A DNA stretch of 36,396 bases. Origin: Sphingopyxis macrogoltabida. Lineage in GTDB: Bacteria; Pseudomonadota; Alphaproteobacteria; Sphingomonadales; Sphingomonadaceae. This document shows positions 27,442 to 34,948 of the stretch, piece after piece. Both the position numbers and the translations under genes were made by a program. Where the stretch lies: the NCBI GenBank assembly GCA_003241685.1, contig QFPJ01000030.1, positions 1-36,396 of the forward strand, in the 5' to 3' direction. The notes under the pieces are model-generated. The model did not search any database. It was not told where the DNA came from and saw only the letters and a list, made by a program, of their open reading frames with translations. Position 1 is the first letter of the stretch. Each line of letters opens with the position of its first letter.

Positions 27442-28811
27442 TCGCCGAACGCATCATTCGCGGGCGCATCGACCCGTCGGGCGCGCTGATCAGCGCCGAC
27501 GCCCCGCTGCTGCGCCTGCAACAGCGCGCGGGCGCCGGGCTGGGCAAGCCGCTAGCCCTGCCCCACCTCGCGCGGCTCGTCGCGCTGGCGCAGCGGCTTC
27601 AGCGCGATATCAGCCGCCCGCTCTATGCCGCCGACGACCATAGCGACATCCACGCGCTGGTCCGCATCATGCCCGATGCCGACGGCGCCAGTCTGGAGAT
27701 CAGCGACTGGCGTGCGGCGCCGACGGCGGACGCGCTGGCACCGTCCGACGGCGATGTCGATCCCGACCCGCGCGGCTGGGGGTGGGAATGCGATCCGCAG
27801 CTTCGCCTGGTCGCGCTGCGCGCCGGCGCCGATGCGCCGCCGGTCCCGGCGGGATGGGAAGCGCGCTCGCTGTCCGAACTGTTCGAACTTCAGCCCGATA
27901 CCGAGGGGCATTTCCCCGTCCTGCGCGCCCTGGCGCTGCAAGTGGCGTTCGACGGCCAGCGCGCGCGCGTCGATGGCGGGACTGCAATCACCTTGTCGGG
28001 CGATCCGCTGTTCGACGTCGCGGGCCGGTTGACGGGCTTTCGCGGCGCGGCGGTGCCCGCCGACGCGGCCGATCATCAAAGCGCGGGTCCCGACCCCGTT
28101 TTCGGATCGCTGCCGCTGTCGGACCCGCAATTCGGCCGCCGCATCGACGGCGCGCTGCGCGGGCCGCTGAGCCGCATCATCGCGACGGCCGAGACGATTT
28201 CAGGACAATTCGACGGCCCGATCCGGGCCGATTATGCCCGCTATGCCGGCGACATCGCCCATGCCGGACGCCACCTGCTGGGACTGGTCGACGACCTTGC
28301 CGACCTTCAGAATATCGAACGGCCGGGGTTCAAGGCGGCACGCGACGAGATCGACCTGGGCGACCTGTCCCGGCGCGCGGTCGGCTTGCTGGGCATGAAG
28401 GCGGAGGAAAAGGGCATTCGGATCGACGCCCCGCGCGTCGGCGACGCCGCCCCCGCCTATGGCGAATTCCGCCGCGTCCTGCAGGTGCTGCTCAACCTCC
28501 TCGGCAATGCGATCCGCTATTCGCCCGACCATTCGCAAATCTGGATTCGCGTCGATCGCGATGGTGATCGCGCCAGCGTGACCGTGGCGGATCAGGGACA
28601 GGGAATCGACAGCGACCAGCAGCGCGTGGTGTTCGAAAAATTCGAACGGCTCGGCCGCACCGACAGCGGCGGGTCGGGCCTTGGCCTCTATATCGCCCGG
28701 CGGCTGGCGCGGGCGATGGACGGCGACCTGACGGTGGAAAGCGCCCCCGGACAGGGCGCCCGCTTCACGCTGACCCTGCCGGCGCGCGATGTGCCGTCGC
28801 CGCCGGCCTGA
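27438..28811 (+). CDS. Histidine-kinase-like protein lacking the phosphoacceptor His
   Basis: The 457-residue soluble protein ends in a HisKA-like helical pair (about 230-300) and an intact HATPase_c domain: N-box LLNLLGNAIRYSP (351-363), G1 DQGQG (385-389), F-box FEKFERLG (399-406) and G2 GGSGLGL (411-417). The H-box, normally SHELRTPL, reads DGALRGPL at 237-244, so Gly238 replaces the histidine. The first 220 residues form a sensor-like region with no PAS or membrane motif I can identify. Such a protein could bind ATP but not autophosphorylate at the usual place. It is coupled by 4 nt to the helical-protein gene; no response regulator is nearby. The sequence is strong enough to call the family, not the role. 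Confidence 0.85.
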   Translation: MIAERIIRGRIDPSGALISADAPLLRLQQRAGAGLGKPLALPHLARLVALAQRLQRDISRPLYAADDHSDIHALVRIMPDADGASLEISDWRAAPTADALAPSDGDVDPDPRGWGWECDPQLRLVALRAGADAPPVPAGWEARSLSELFELQPDTEGHFPVLRALALQVAFDGQRARVDGGTAITLSGDPLFDVAGRLTGFRGAAVPADAADHQSAGPDPVFGSLPLSDPQFGRRIDGALRGPLSRIIATAETISGQFDGPIRADYARYAGDIAHAGRHLLGLVDDLADLQNIERPGFKAARDEIDLGDLSRRAVGLLGMKAEEKGIRIDAPRVGDAAPAYGEFRRVLQVLLNLLGNAIRYSPDHSQIWIRVDRDGDRASVTVADQGQGIDSDQQRVVFEKFERLGRTDSGGSGLGLYIARRLARAMDGDLTVESAPGQGARFTLTLPARDVPSPPA

Positions 28812-28934
28812 TCCGCGCTTCGCCGTCGCCTGCGCCGCCTTGCCGCAAGCGCCGATGTGATCGCGCGCATTGCAACGCATATATCTGACGTTAAACGGGA
28901 AATCCCGAATGCCCCGTTCGCGAAAGACATTGCC

Positions 28935-29459
28935 ATGCGCCTCGCCCTGATCGCCGCCCTTCCCTTCGCCGCGCTGCTCACCGGCGGCGCGGCGCCCGAA
29001 CGCCTGCGCCTTCCCTTCGATGGGACGTGGATGCACTGCGAAACCTATCGCGGTGCGAGCATCTGCGCCTACAAGGTCATGGCCCAGCGCGGAACGCGCG
29101 TCTGCGGCGTACAGCGCGACTTTGCGACCAACGCCTATTACACCCAGCGTTTCGTCGCGACGGCGGACAAAAGCACCGCGCGCATCGACAAAATCTGCGG
29201 CGATCCGGGGTCGGAAACCGACACCTACTGCGCGGGTCAGGCGCCCACGTCCGGCGCAAAATCGGGCTGGGGACCATCGGAACGCACGCTCCACAGTTGC
29301 GGGAACGGGCTGTTCAGCGCCGAAAGCGGCACCCCCTTCACCTGCGCCGGGGCACGGCCGGAAACCGGCCTGCCCCGCGTCGTATCGCTGAAGGACGAAG
29401 GGCCGGACAGCGACGATGCGGCCTGGATCGCGTCATGCATCAAGGGCGCGGAAGGCTGA
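28935..29459 (+). CDS. Cys-rich secreted protein of unknown function
   Basis: The 174-residue protein begins with a typical signal peptide (MRLALIAALPFAALLTGGAA) and has eight or so cysteines spread over the mature part: MHCETYRGASICAYKV, TRVCGVQ, DKICGD, DTYCAG, HSCGNG, FTCAGA and ASCIKG. This pattern suggests several disulfides in the periplasm or outside. I do not recognise the family. The ATG at 28935 is chosen because the signal peptide begins there; the frame is open for 26 codons before it. It stands alone, 123 bp after the kinase-like gene, and ends 16 bp from the end of the convergent YhhN-family gene. Confidence 0.7.
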   Translation: MRLALIAALPFAALLTGGAAPERLRLPFDGTWMHCETYRGASICAYKVMAQRGTRVCGVQRDFATNAYYTQRFVATADKSTARIDKICGDPGSETDTYCAGQAPTSGAKSGWGPSERTLHSCGNGLFSAESGTPFTCAGARPETGLPRVVSLKDEGPDSDDAAWIASCIKGAEG

Positions 29460-29475
29460 AACGGGCGCGCCGCTC

Positions 29476-30144
29476 TTATCCGCGCGCGTTTTCCTGCGAC
29501 AGCGTCCTGACGACGCCCCATGCGATCAGCGCCTGCCCGGCGAAATAGAGCGGCCATATGAGCCAGGGGGTGACGTCGCCGGGCAGCACCCCGCCGACGC
29601 CCGCGAAAATGAACAGGTCGCTCGCCAGGAACAACATCGCGCCGATGCCGGTGCGATAGCGCGGGAATCGGCTGGTCCACGCCGCCGCGGCCATCGCCGC
29701 GACGAACAGCGAGTAGAGGGCGGCGTGCCACCACCCCGGCTGCGGGCTGAGCATCGCCCACACGATCACCAGCGTCGCGGGCATCACCAGCCAGCCGAGC
29801 AGCCGCTGCGACGGCGTCGTCCGCGCGCGCCGGTTCATCCGATACAGGGCGATCGCGATCAGGTGGCCGACCACGAAGGCGACCGCGCCGGTCTCCAGCC
29901 CTTTCGCATCGAGCAGATAATCGCCCAGCGCCCCGAAACCGAGCGCCGCCGCGATCATCCAGCCGTGCTTTTCGCGCGCATTCGCCGCCGCCCAAAGCGC
30001 CAGAAAGGCGACCCCCGTCGTCTTCCACGCCCAGATCGGCGGCCCTTCCAGCCGCTGAAGCACCGCGACGAAAAAGCTGATCCCGCCGGCGAGCGCGAGC
30101 CACCAAAGCCATCGTGCGCGATCCCAGTTCCGTTCTGCGCCCAT
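29476..30144 (-). CDS. YhhN/TMEM86 family membrane protein (lysoplasmalogenase-like)
   Basis: The 222-residue protein has about eight membrane helices and little else. The family's two acidic motifs are present: ALGFGALGDYLLD (about 67-79) and AMLFLASDLFIF (about 168-179). These aspartates are conserved in YhhN/TMEM86, whose animal members hydrolyse lysoplasmalogens; bacterial members are mostly uncharacterised, so the activity is only inferred. It is divergent from trmFO (75 bp between the starts). Confidence 0.82.
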   Translation of the reverse strand: MGAERNWDRARWLWWLALAGGISFFVAVLQRLEGPPIWAWKTTGVAFLALWAAANAREKHGWMIAAALGFGALGDYLLDAKGLETGAVAFVVGHLIAIALYRMNRRARTTPSQRLLGWLVMPATLVIVWAMLSPQPGWWHAALYSLFVAAMAAAAWTSRFPRYRTGIGAMLFLASDLFIFAGVGGVLPGDVTPWLIWPLYFAGQALIAWGVVRTLSQENARG

Positions 30145-30219
30145 ATGCCGCCCCTTTGCATCTTCTCTCCAACCCGCCTACTGCGCGGCGCATGGGTGGC
30201 AAGTCAACGGACACGGTAA

Positions 30220-31566
30220 ATGACGCACGACATACACATCATCGGCGGCGGCCTCGCCGGGTCGGAGGCGGCGTGGCAACTGGCCGAAGCCGGGTATCGC
30301 GTCCGCCTGTCCGAGATGCGCGGGGGCGGCGACATGACCCCGGCGCACCAGGGCGATGCGCTGGCCGAAATGGTGTGTTCGAACAGCTTTCGCAGCGATG
30401 ACGGCGACAGCAATGCCGTCGGCCTCCTCCACCGCGAGATGCGCGCGCTCGGTTCGCTGATTCTGCGCGAGGCCGATGCGACGAAGGTTCCCGCCGGCTC
30501 CGCGCTGGCGGTCGACCGCGACCTGTTTTCAGGCGGCGTGACCCGGGCGCTCGCCGATCATCCGGGCGTCACCATCGTGCGCGAACGCATCGACACGCTG
30601 CCGGCGGCAGGCCCGACGATCGTCGCCACCGGCCCGCTGACCGCGGCGGCGCTGGCGGACAGCATCGGCACCGCGACGGGCAAGGACGCGCTGGCCTTTT
30701 TCGACGCGATCGCGCCGATCGTCTACCGCGACAGCATCGACATGGACATCGCCTGGATGGCCAGCCGCTGGGACAAGGTCGGCCCGATCGGCGACGGCAA
30801 GGATTATATCAACTGCCCGATGGACAGGGACCAATATTACGCCTTCGTCCAGGGGCTGATCGACGGCGACAAGACCGACTTCAAGGACTGGGAAAAGAAC
30901 ACGCCCTATTTCGAGGGCTGCATGCCGATCGAGGTGATGGCCGAACGCGGCGTCGAAACGCTGCGCTTCGGGCCGATGAAGGGCGTCGGCCTCGACAATC
31001 CGCGCACCGGGCGCTGGCCCTATGCGGTGGTCCAGTTGCGGCAGGACAATGCGCTGGGCACGCTGTGGAACATGGTCGGTTTCCAGACCAAGCTGAAGCA
31101 TGGCGCGCAGGTCGAGCTGTTCCGGACCATTCCCGGCCTGGAAAACGCCGAATTCGCGCGCCTCGGCGGCCTGCACCGCAACAGCTTCATACGCTCGCCC
31201 GAACTGCTCGACGACCAGCTTCGTCTGAAATCGGCGCCACATATCCGCTTCGCCGGACAGATCACGGGGTGCGAGGGCTATGTCGAAAGCGCCGCCATCG
31301 GCCTGGTCGCCGCGCGCTTCGCGATCGCCGAACTGGCGGGGCGCCGCCTGTCCGCTCCCCCGCCCGAAACCGCGCTCGGCGCGCTGCTCGGCCATATCAC
31401 GGGCGGCGCCGATGCCGCCAGCTACCAGCCGATGAACGTCAATTTCGGCCTTTTCCCGCCGCTCGCCGAAGATGTCCGCAAGAAGGACCGCAAGCTCGGC
31501 TACACCCGCCGCGCGGGCGAAGCGCTCCAGAGCTGGATCAAGGCGGCGGAAGGCGTCGCGGCCTGA
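30220..31566 (+). CDS. trmFO: tRNA m5U54 methyltransferase TrmFO (folate/FAD-dependent)
   Basis: TrmFO methylates uridine 54 in the T-loop of tRNA using methylenetetrahydrofolate and FADH2. The 448-residue protein opens with the FAD-binding loop IHIIGGGLAGSEAAWQLAEAG and has the catalytic Cys53 in EMVCSNSFRSD, matching the Cys53 of the B. subtilis enzyme. Other landmarks are KDYINCPMDRDQY and FEGCMPIE (second conserved Cys), GPMKGVGLDNPRTG and FAGQITGCEGYVESAAIGL. It is the form used by Firmicutes, alphaproteobacteria and others instead of SAM-dependent TrmA. The older name Gid (glucose-inhibited division-like) also applies. Confidence 0.97.
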   Translation: MTHDIHIIGGGLAGSEAAWQLAEAGYRVRLSEMRGGGDMTPAHQGDALAEMVCSNSFRSDDGDSNAVGLLHREMRALGSLILREADATKVPAGSALAVDRDLFSGGVTRALADHPGVTIVRERIDTLPAAGPTIVATGPLTAAALADSIGTATGKDALAFFDAIAPIVYRDSIDMDIAWMASRWDKVGPIGDGKDYINCPMDRDQYYAFVQGLIDGDKTDFKDWEKNTPYFEGCMPIEVMAERGVETLRFGPMKGVGLDNPRTGRWPYAVVQLRQDNALGTLWNMVGFQTKLKHGAQVELFRTIPGLENAEFARLGGLHRNSFIRSPELLDDQLRLKSAPHIRFAGQITGCEGYVESAAIGLVAARFAIAELAGRRLSAPPPETALGALLGHITGGADAASYQPMNVNFGLFPPLAEDVRKKDRKLGYTRRAGEALQSWIKAAEGVAA

Positions 31567-31671
31567 CCCCACCGTCATTGCGAGGAGCCAAAGGCGACGC
31601 GGCGATCCACAGCGATCGGGCTTGCAGGACGGCGGATTGGGGGTGGAAAGCAGACGTTTTCCACCCACTAT

Positions 31672-31744
31672 CGTCATTCCGGACTTGATCCGGAAACCAC
31701 TACACCGCCGCCGTCATGGACCCCGGATCGAGTCCGGGGTGACG
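31672..31744. repeat. 73-nt dispersed palindromic repeat, copy 3
   Basis: It has CGTCA/TGACG ends and a length of exactly 73 nt. Left hairpin CCGGACTTGATCCGG and right hairpin CCCCGGATCGAGTCCGGGG are intact. It is preceded by TTTTCCACCCACTAT, as in copy 1, and followed by ATGCTAAAAACGTCCGC, as in copy 4. Confidence 0.9.
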
Positions 31745-31795
31745 ATGCTAAAAACGTCCGCGATGCGGTCGGTTCCGGTCGTTCCCCTTATCCGC

Positions 31796-31847
31796 GAAGT
31801 CGAGACACCCATCGACCTCACGCCATGCCGAGGGGCATCTCGACTTC
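31796..31847. repeat. Inverted repeat with 10-bp arms
   Basis: GAAGTCGAGA and TCTCGACTTC pair perfectly across 32 bp. The wording (GTCGAGA...TCTCGAC, then GTCGAAGGGC) looks like another dispersed intergenic repeat class. Confidence 0.6.
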
Positions 31848-31961
31848 GGCCAAAGGTCGAAGTTTATCCTGAGCGCCTGCCAAGGCAGTCGAAGGGCTCG
31901 ATGCTAACGGGGTTAGGTAGGGCCGCTTGCGGCCTATTCCCGTCGCCCCGCCTATCGGACC

Positions 31962-32429
31962 TCAGCATTTGCACTTCGGCGCCGCCGTCCGCTTCGGCGC
32001 GGTCGTCGCGAACTCGGCGCGTGTCAGATCGCCCGACTTGTCGGCGTCGGCGGTGGCAAAGCGGTCGCCCGTCGCCGCCGCCCATTCCTCGAAGGTCAGC
32101 AGATTGTCGCCGTTGCGGTCGAGCTTGCGAAAGGCCGCGGTGCGCGTCGACAGCATTTCGACGCGGCTGATCCTCTCGTTGCGGTCGCGGTCGTAGCGGT
32201 TGAAGCGGCGTTCCTCGCGCGAGGCTTCTTTCGCGACTGGCAGTTCGGGCGGCGCGGCCCCGCGCTTCGGCGCATTCGGTCCCGCCACCGGAATCGCCGG
32301 GAGCGCGGGCGGCGGCTCGGGCAGCACCGCCTCGTCGGCGATCTGCGAATAGCCTTTCCACATGAACAATCCGCCGGTCAGGAGCAGCGCGCTGGCCACG
32401 CCGCCGATCAGGAATCGCGAAACCGCCAT
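31962..32429 (-). CDS. EF-hand protein with N-terminal membrane anchor
   Basis: The 155-residue protein has an N-terminal hydrophobic segment (about 5-25, LIGGVASALLLTGGLFM), either an anchor or an uncleaved signal, then a proline-rich linker (about 37-70). Three EF-hand loops follow: DRDRNERISRVE, DRNGDNLLTFEE and DADKSGDLTRAE. Each has acidic or Asn/Ser ligands at positions 1, 3, 5 and Glu at 12, so calcium binding is likely. The C-terminus ends KCKC. GGGGAGG lies 5 nt before the ATG at 32429, which decides the start. The gene is divergent from oxyR (132 bp apart). Its biological role is not known. Confidence 0.82.
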   Translation of the reverse strand: MAVSRFLIGGVASALLLTGGLFMWKGYSQIADEAVLPEPPPALPAIPVAGPNAPKRGAAPPELPVAKEASREERRFNRYDRDRNERISRVEMLSTRTAAFRKLDRNGDNLLTFEEWAAATGDRFATADADKSGDLTRAEFATTAPKRTAAPKCKC

Positions 32430-32540
32430 CAACGCCTCCCCAGCCTTTCCGCACACCTATCATGGCCATCCCGCCGCCAGCAACAAAGGCCGCCATCAAG
32501 GCGGCGAAAAATTATCGAGAAGATTGTTTAAGAATCGGAA

Positions 32541-32559
32541 ATCGATTGCCATATTCGAT
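32541..32559 (+). promoter_or_regulatory. Palindrome just before the oxyR start, possible operator
   Basis: ATCGA (32541-32545), nine bases, then TCGAT (32555-32559) form a perfect inverted repeat ending 2 nt before the oxyR ATG. Such spaced palindromes are typical LysR-type binding sites. TTGTTT at 32524-32529 could be a -35 with a weak -10 around 32547-32555. Confidence 0.35.
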
Positions 32560-32561
32560 CA

Positions 32562-33467
32562 ATGCACAACTACCTCCCCTCGCTCAAGCAGATGCAATAT
32601 CTGGTCGCGCTCCACGAACATGGCCATTTCGGGCGCGCCGCCGACGCCTGCAACGTCACGCAGTCAACACTGTCGGCGGGCATCCGCGAGTTGGAAACCC
32701 TGCTCGGCCAGACGCTGGTCGAACGCACCCGGCGCGTCGTCCGCTTCACGATGCTCGGCAATGCGATCGTCGAGAAGGCGCACCGCGTGCTGCGCGAGGC
32801 CGAGGAGCTGGCCGATATGGCGGCCGCCGCATCGGCGCCTCTGGTCGGCGAACTGCGGATGAGCGTCATCCCGACCATCGCGCCCTTTCTGCTGCCCGAC
32901 CTGCTGCCCCGGCTGCGCAAGGAACGCCCGTCGCTGAAGCTGTTCCTGCGCGAAGAGCCGAGCGCGCAGGCGTGCGAGTCGCTTCACCACGGCGCCGTCG
33001 ACTGCGTCCTGCTGGCGCTGCCCTATGCCTGCGGCGACGTGGAAGCCGAAAATCTGTTCGATGACGCGCTGTTCGTCGCCTTCCCCGGCGACCAGTCCGA
33101 AGACCTGCCCGCGATGGTCAGCGCCGACCAGATCGACCCCGCACAGATGCTGATGCTGGAGGACGGCCATTGCCTGAAGGATCATGCGCTGGCCGCCTGC
33201 AACCGTCCCGAGCTGCGCGCCGGGGCACGGATGATGGGCACCTCGCTGCACACGCTGGTCCAGATGGTCGACAACGGGCTTGGCATCACGATGCTGCCGC
33301 AGATGGCGATCGAGGCCGGCATATTGGACCATACCGATATCGACACGCGCCCGCTCGATTCGGACCATGACTGGCGGACGATCGCTCTCGTCTGGCGCAA
33401 GGGCAGCCCGCGCGCCGACGAGTTCCGGATGCTCGCCGACATCTTTCGCAAGCATCGGGCGAACTGA
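32562..33467 (+). CDS. oxyR: Hydrogen-peroxide-responsive regulator OxyR
   Basis: OxyR is a LysR-type regulator that senses peroxide through a disulfide and activates antioxidant genes. The 301-residue protein has the N-terminal HTH (about 5-65, with FGRAADACNVTQSTLSAGIR) and the substrate-binding-like domain. The sensor cysteines are visible as Cys204 in LMLEDGHCLKD and Cys213 in ALAAC, nine residues apart as in E. coli (199 and 208). This separates it from other LysR proteins. There is no Shine-Dalgarno sequence before the ATG. It is divergent from the EF-hand gene; no katG or ahpC lies beside it, but a Gpx-type peroxidase is at 275-751. Confidence 0.93.
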   Translation: MHNYLPSLKQMQYLVALHEHGHFGRAADACNVTQSTLSAGIRELETLLGQTLVERTRRVVRFTMLGNAIVEKAHRVLREAEELADMAAAASAPLVGELRMSVIPTIAPFLLPDLLPRLRKERPSLKLFLREEPSAQACESLHHGAVDCVLLALPYACGDVEAENLFDDALFVAFPGDQSEDLPAMVSADQIDPAQMLMLEDGHCLKDHALAACNRPELRAGARMMGTSLHTLVQMVDNGLGITMLPQMAIEAGILDHTDIDTRPLDSDHDWRTIALVWRKGSPRADEFRMLADIFRKHRAN

Positions 33468-33483
33468 TCCCTGAAACTTTGTC

Positions 33484-33530
33484 GCCCCGGACATGATCCG
33501 GCAGTACGAAGGTGGCGGGTCAGCGACCCG
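33484..33530. repeat. Short hairpins between oxyR and moaE
   Basis: CCGGACATGATCCGG at 33487-33501 differs by one base from the left hairpin of the 73-nt repeat, so it may be a remnant. CGGGTC-AGC-GACCCG at 33516-33530 is a perfect 6-bp hairpin without a T-run. Both genes end here, so these may serve as weak transcription ends. Confidence 0.45.
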
Positions 33531-33541
33531 GAGTCAGGACC

Positions 33542-33982
33542 CTAAATCCACCGTTCCGCGCGCACCGCGTCGCCCTCGCGCGGCTCGACCCAGCGCAAGC
33601 GTCCGTCGGCAAAACGTTCGCGCTTCCACAGCATCACGTCGGTCTTCAGACGGTCGATCAGAAATTCACACGCCGCCAGCGCCTCGGCGCGGTGCGGACT
33701 GCTCGCGAGCACGAGCACGATCGTTTCGCCCGGCACCAGCGCACCGACGCGGTGAATCAGCGTCAGGGCGGACAGCGTCCATCGCGATGCCGCGTTTTGG
33801 GCCAGCGCCTCCATCCCCGCCGCCGTCATCGCCGGATGATGCTCGAGAAACAGTTCGGCCAGCCCGTCGTCGCTGCGAACGCGGCCGACGAAGCTGGCGC
33901 TCGCGCCGTGCCCGCCCGCATCGTGCGCCGCCAGTTCGCCCGCGACGTCGATCGCGCCCGCCTGAACCCCGACGCGGATCAT
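33542..33982 (-). CDS. moaE: Molybdopterin synthase catalytic subunit MoaE
   Basis: MoaE, with thiocarboxylated MoaD, adds two sulfurs to cyclic pyranopterin monophosphate to form molybdopterin. The 146-residue protein shows ASASFVGRVR, LFLEHHPAM, IHRVGALVPGETIVLVLASS and HRAEALAACEFLIDRLK, and the active-site region MLWKRERF with its lysines. The start at 33982 overlaps the moaD stop by 4 nt (ATGA), and MIRVGVQ fits the family; the frame is open upstream only inside moaD. It is the last gene of pgsA-moaD-moaE. Confidence 0.95.
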   Translation of the reverse strand: MIRVGVQAGAIDVAGELAAHDAGGHGASASFVGRVRSDDGLAELFLEHHPAMTAAGMEALAQNAASRWTLSALTLIHRVGALVPGETIVLVLASSPHRAEALAACEFLIDRLKTDVMLWKRERFADGRLRWVEPREGDAVRAERWI

Positions 33983-34236
33983 CCGCCCGTCACCGGCGGG
34001 AACAGTGCCACCTCGCCGACGCCCGCCAGCGGCGCATCGGCCGGGGCCAGCGTCCCGTCGATCGCGGCGCGAATGCGGGACGGGTCGCCAAAGGCCGCCG
34101 CGCCGCGTTCGTCGCGTGCCGCCAGCCAACCGATCAGCGACCCGACGCTTGCCACGTCGCGGGGAATGTCCGCCAGTTCATCGGCGACGCCCATCGCTTC
34201 GCGAACCCAGGCGAAATAGACGATACGCAGCTGCAT
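33979..34236 (-). CDS. moaD: Molybdopterin synthase sulfur carrier subunit MoaD
   Basis: MoaD is the ubiquitin-like sulfur carrier of molybdopterin synthase. The 85-residue protein starts MQLRIVYFAWVRE and ends VALFPPVTGG; the C-terminal Gly-Gly is the site of thiocarboxylation and is intact. It lies 4 nt after pgsA and overlaps moaE by 4 nt. Confidence 0.95.
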   Translation of the reverse strand: MQLRIVYFAWVREAMGVADELADIPRDVASVGSLIGWLAARDERGAAAFGDPSRIRAAIDGTLAPADAPLAGVGEVALFPPVTGG

Positions 34237-34240
34237 CGGT

Positions 34241-34813
34241 TCAATCCATATGCTTCAGACCGACGCGCAGATAATCCCAGCCGGTGATCAGCGTCAGCAG
34301 CGCCGCGCCCCACAATGTCGCGAGGCCGACGGTCTTGATCCATTCCTGTCCCGGCAACGCGCCCGCGAGGATCAGCGCGCCGAAGGAAACGAGCTGAAAG
34401 GTCGTCTTCCATTTCGCGAGTTCGGTGACGGGCATCGATACCTGCAATGTCGCCAGAAATTCGCGCAGGCCCGACACGATGATCTCGCGCAGCAGGATCA
34501 CCAGCGCGGCGATGACATGATAGCCCTCGATATCGCGGGTAAAGACCAGCAGCAGGATAACCGCCGCGATCATGATCTTGTCGGCGATCGGATCGAGGAA
34601 AATGCCCAGCCGCGACACGGTGCCCCGCGCCCGCGCAACATAACCGTCAAAATAGTCGGTAATGCCCATCAGGCAATAAAGGCCGAAGGCGAGCGCATAA
34701 TCGATCGCCAGCGGCTGATGCGCGCCGATCCGCACGCCCGGCCACAGGAGAAACAACAGGATGGGAACCGCCAGAATGCGCGACAAGGTCAGGATGTTCG
34801 GAAGGCTCAGCAT
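34241..34813 (-). CDS. pgsA: CDP-diacylglycerol--glycerol-3-phosphate 3-phosphatidyltransferase
   Basis: PgsA makes phosphatidylglycerol phosphate, the precursor of phosphatidylglycerol and cardiolipin, in the inner membrane. The 190-residue protein has about five or six helices and the full CDP-alcohol phosphotransferase signature: Asp56-Gly57-x2-Ala60-Arg61-x8-Gly70-x3-Asp74-x3-Asp78. The N-terminal MLSLPNILTLSRI is typical of PgsA and separates it from PssA. It is the first gene of pgsA-moaD-moaE, read leftwards, and is divergent from the MFS transporter (135 bp apart). Confidence 0.95.
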   Translation of the reverse strand: MLSLPNILTLSRILAVPILLFLLWPGVRIGAHQPLAIDYALAFGLYCLMGITDYFDGYVARARGTVSRLGIFLDPIADKIMIAAVILLLVFTRDIEGYHVIAALVILLREIIVSGLREFLATLQVSMPVTELAKWKTTFQLVSFGALILAGALPGQEWIKTVGLATLWGAALLTLITGWDYLRVGLKHMD

Positions 34814-34948
34814 GACCCTTGTTTGCCTGATAGTGGAAAAATCGGCTTTGACCCCATTCCCCCTAGCCGATAAGCCCCCCCGGCGACAACCGTCTTGGCC
34901 CCGTGGGGCGCGGCTGTCGATATGTGGGATTGCCAGAATGGATCATCG

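Larger units (their letters stand above)
31567..31961. other. Repeat-filled gap between trmFO and the EF-hand gene
   Basis: No gene was found. Starting just after trmFO, CGTCATTGCGAGGAGCC (31575) is part of a common sphingomonad-type intergenic repeat; a related stub, CGTCATTGCGAGG, lies at 187. Copy 3 of the 73-nt repeat follows at 31672-31744. Then come 10-nt inverted arms GAAGTCGAGA (31796-31805) and TCTCGACTTC (31838-31847) and the stretch GGTCGAAG...GTCGAAGGGC (to about 31899). No U-tract terminator was seen for trmFO. Confidence 0.7.
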
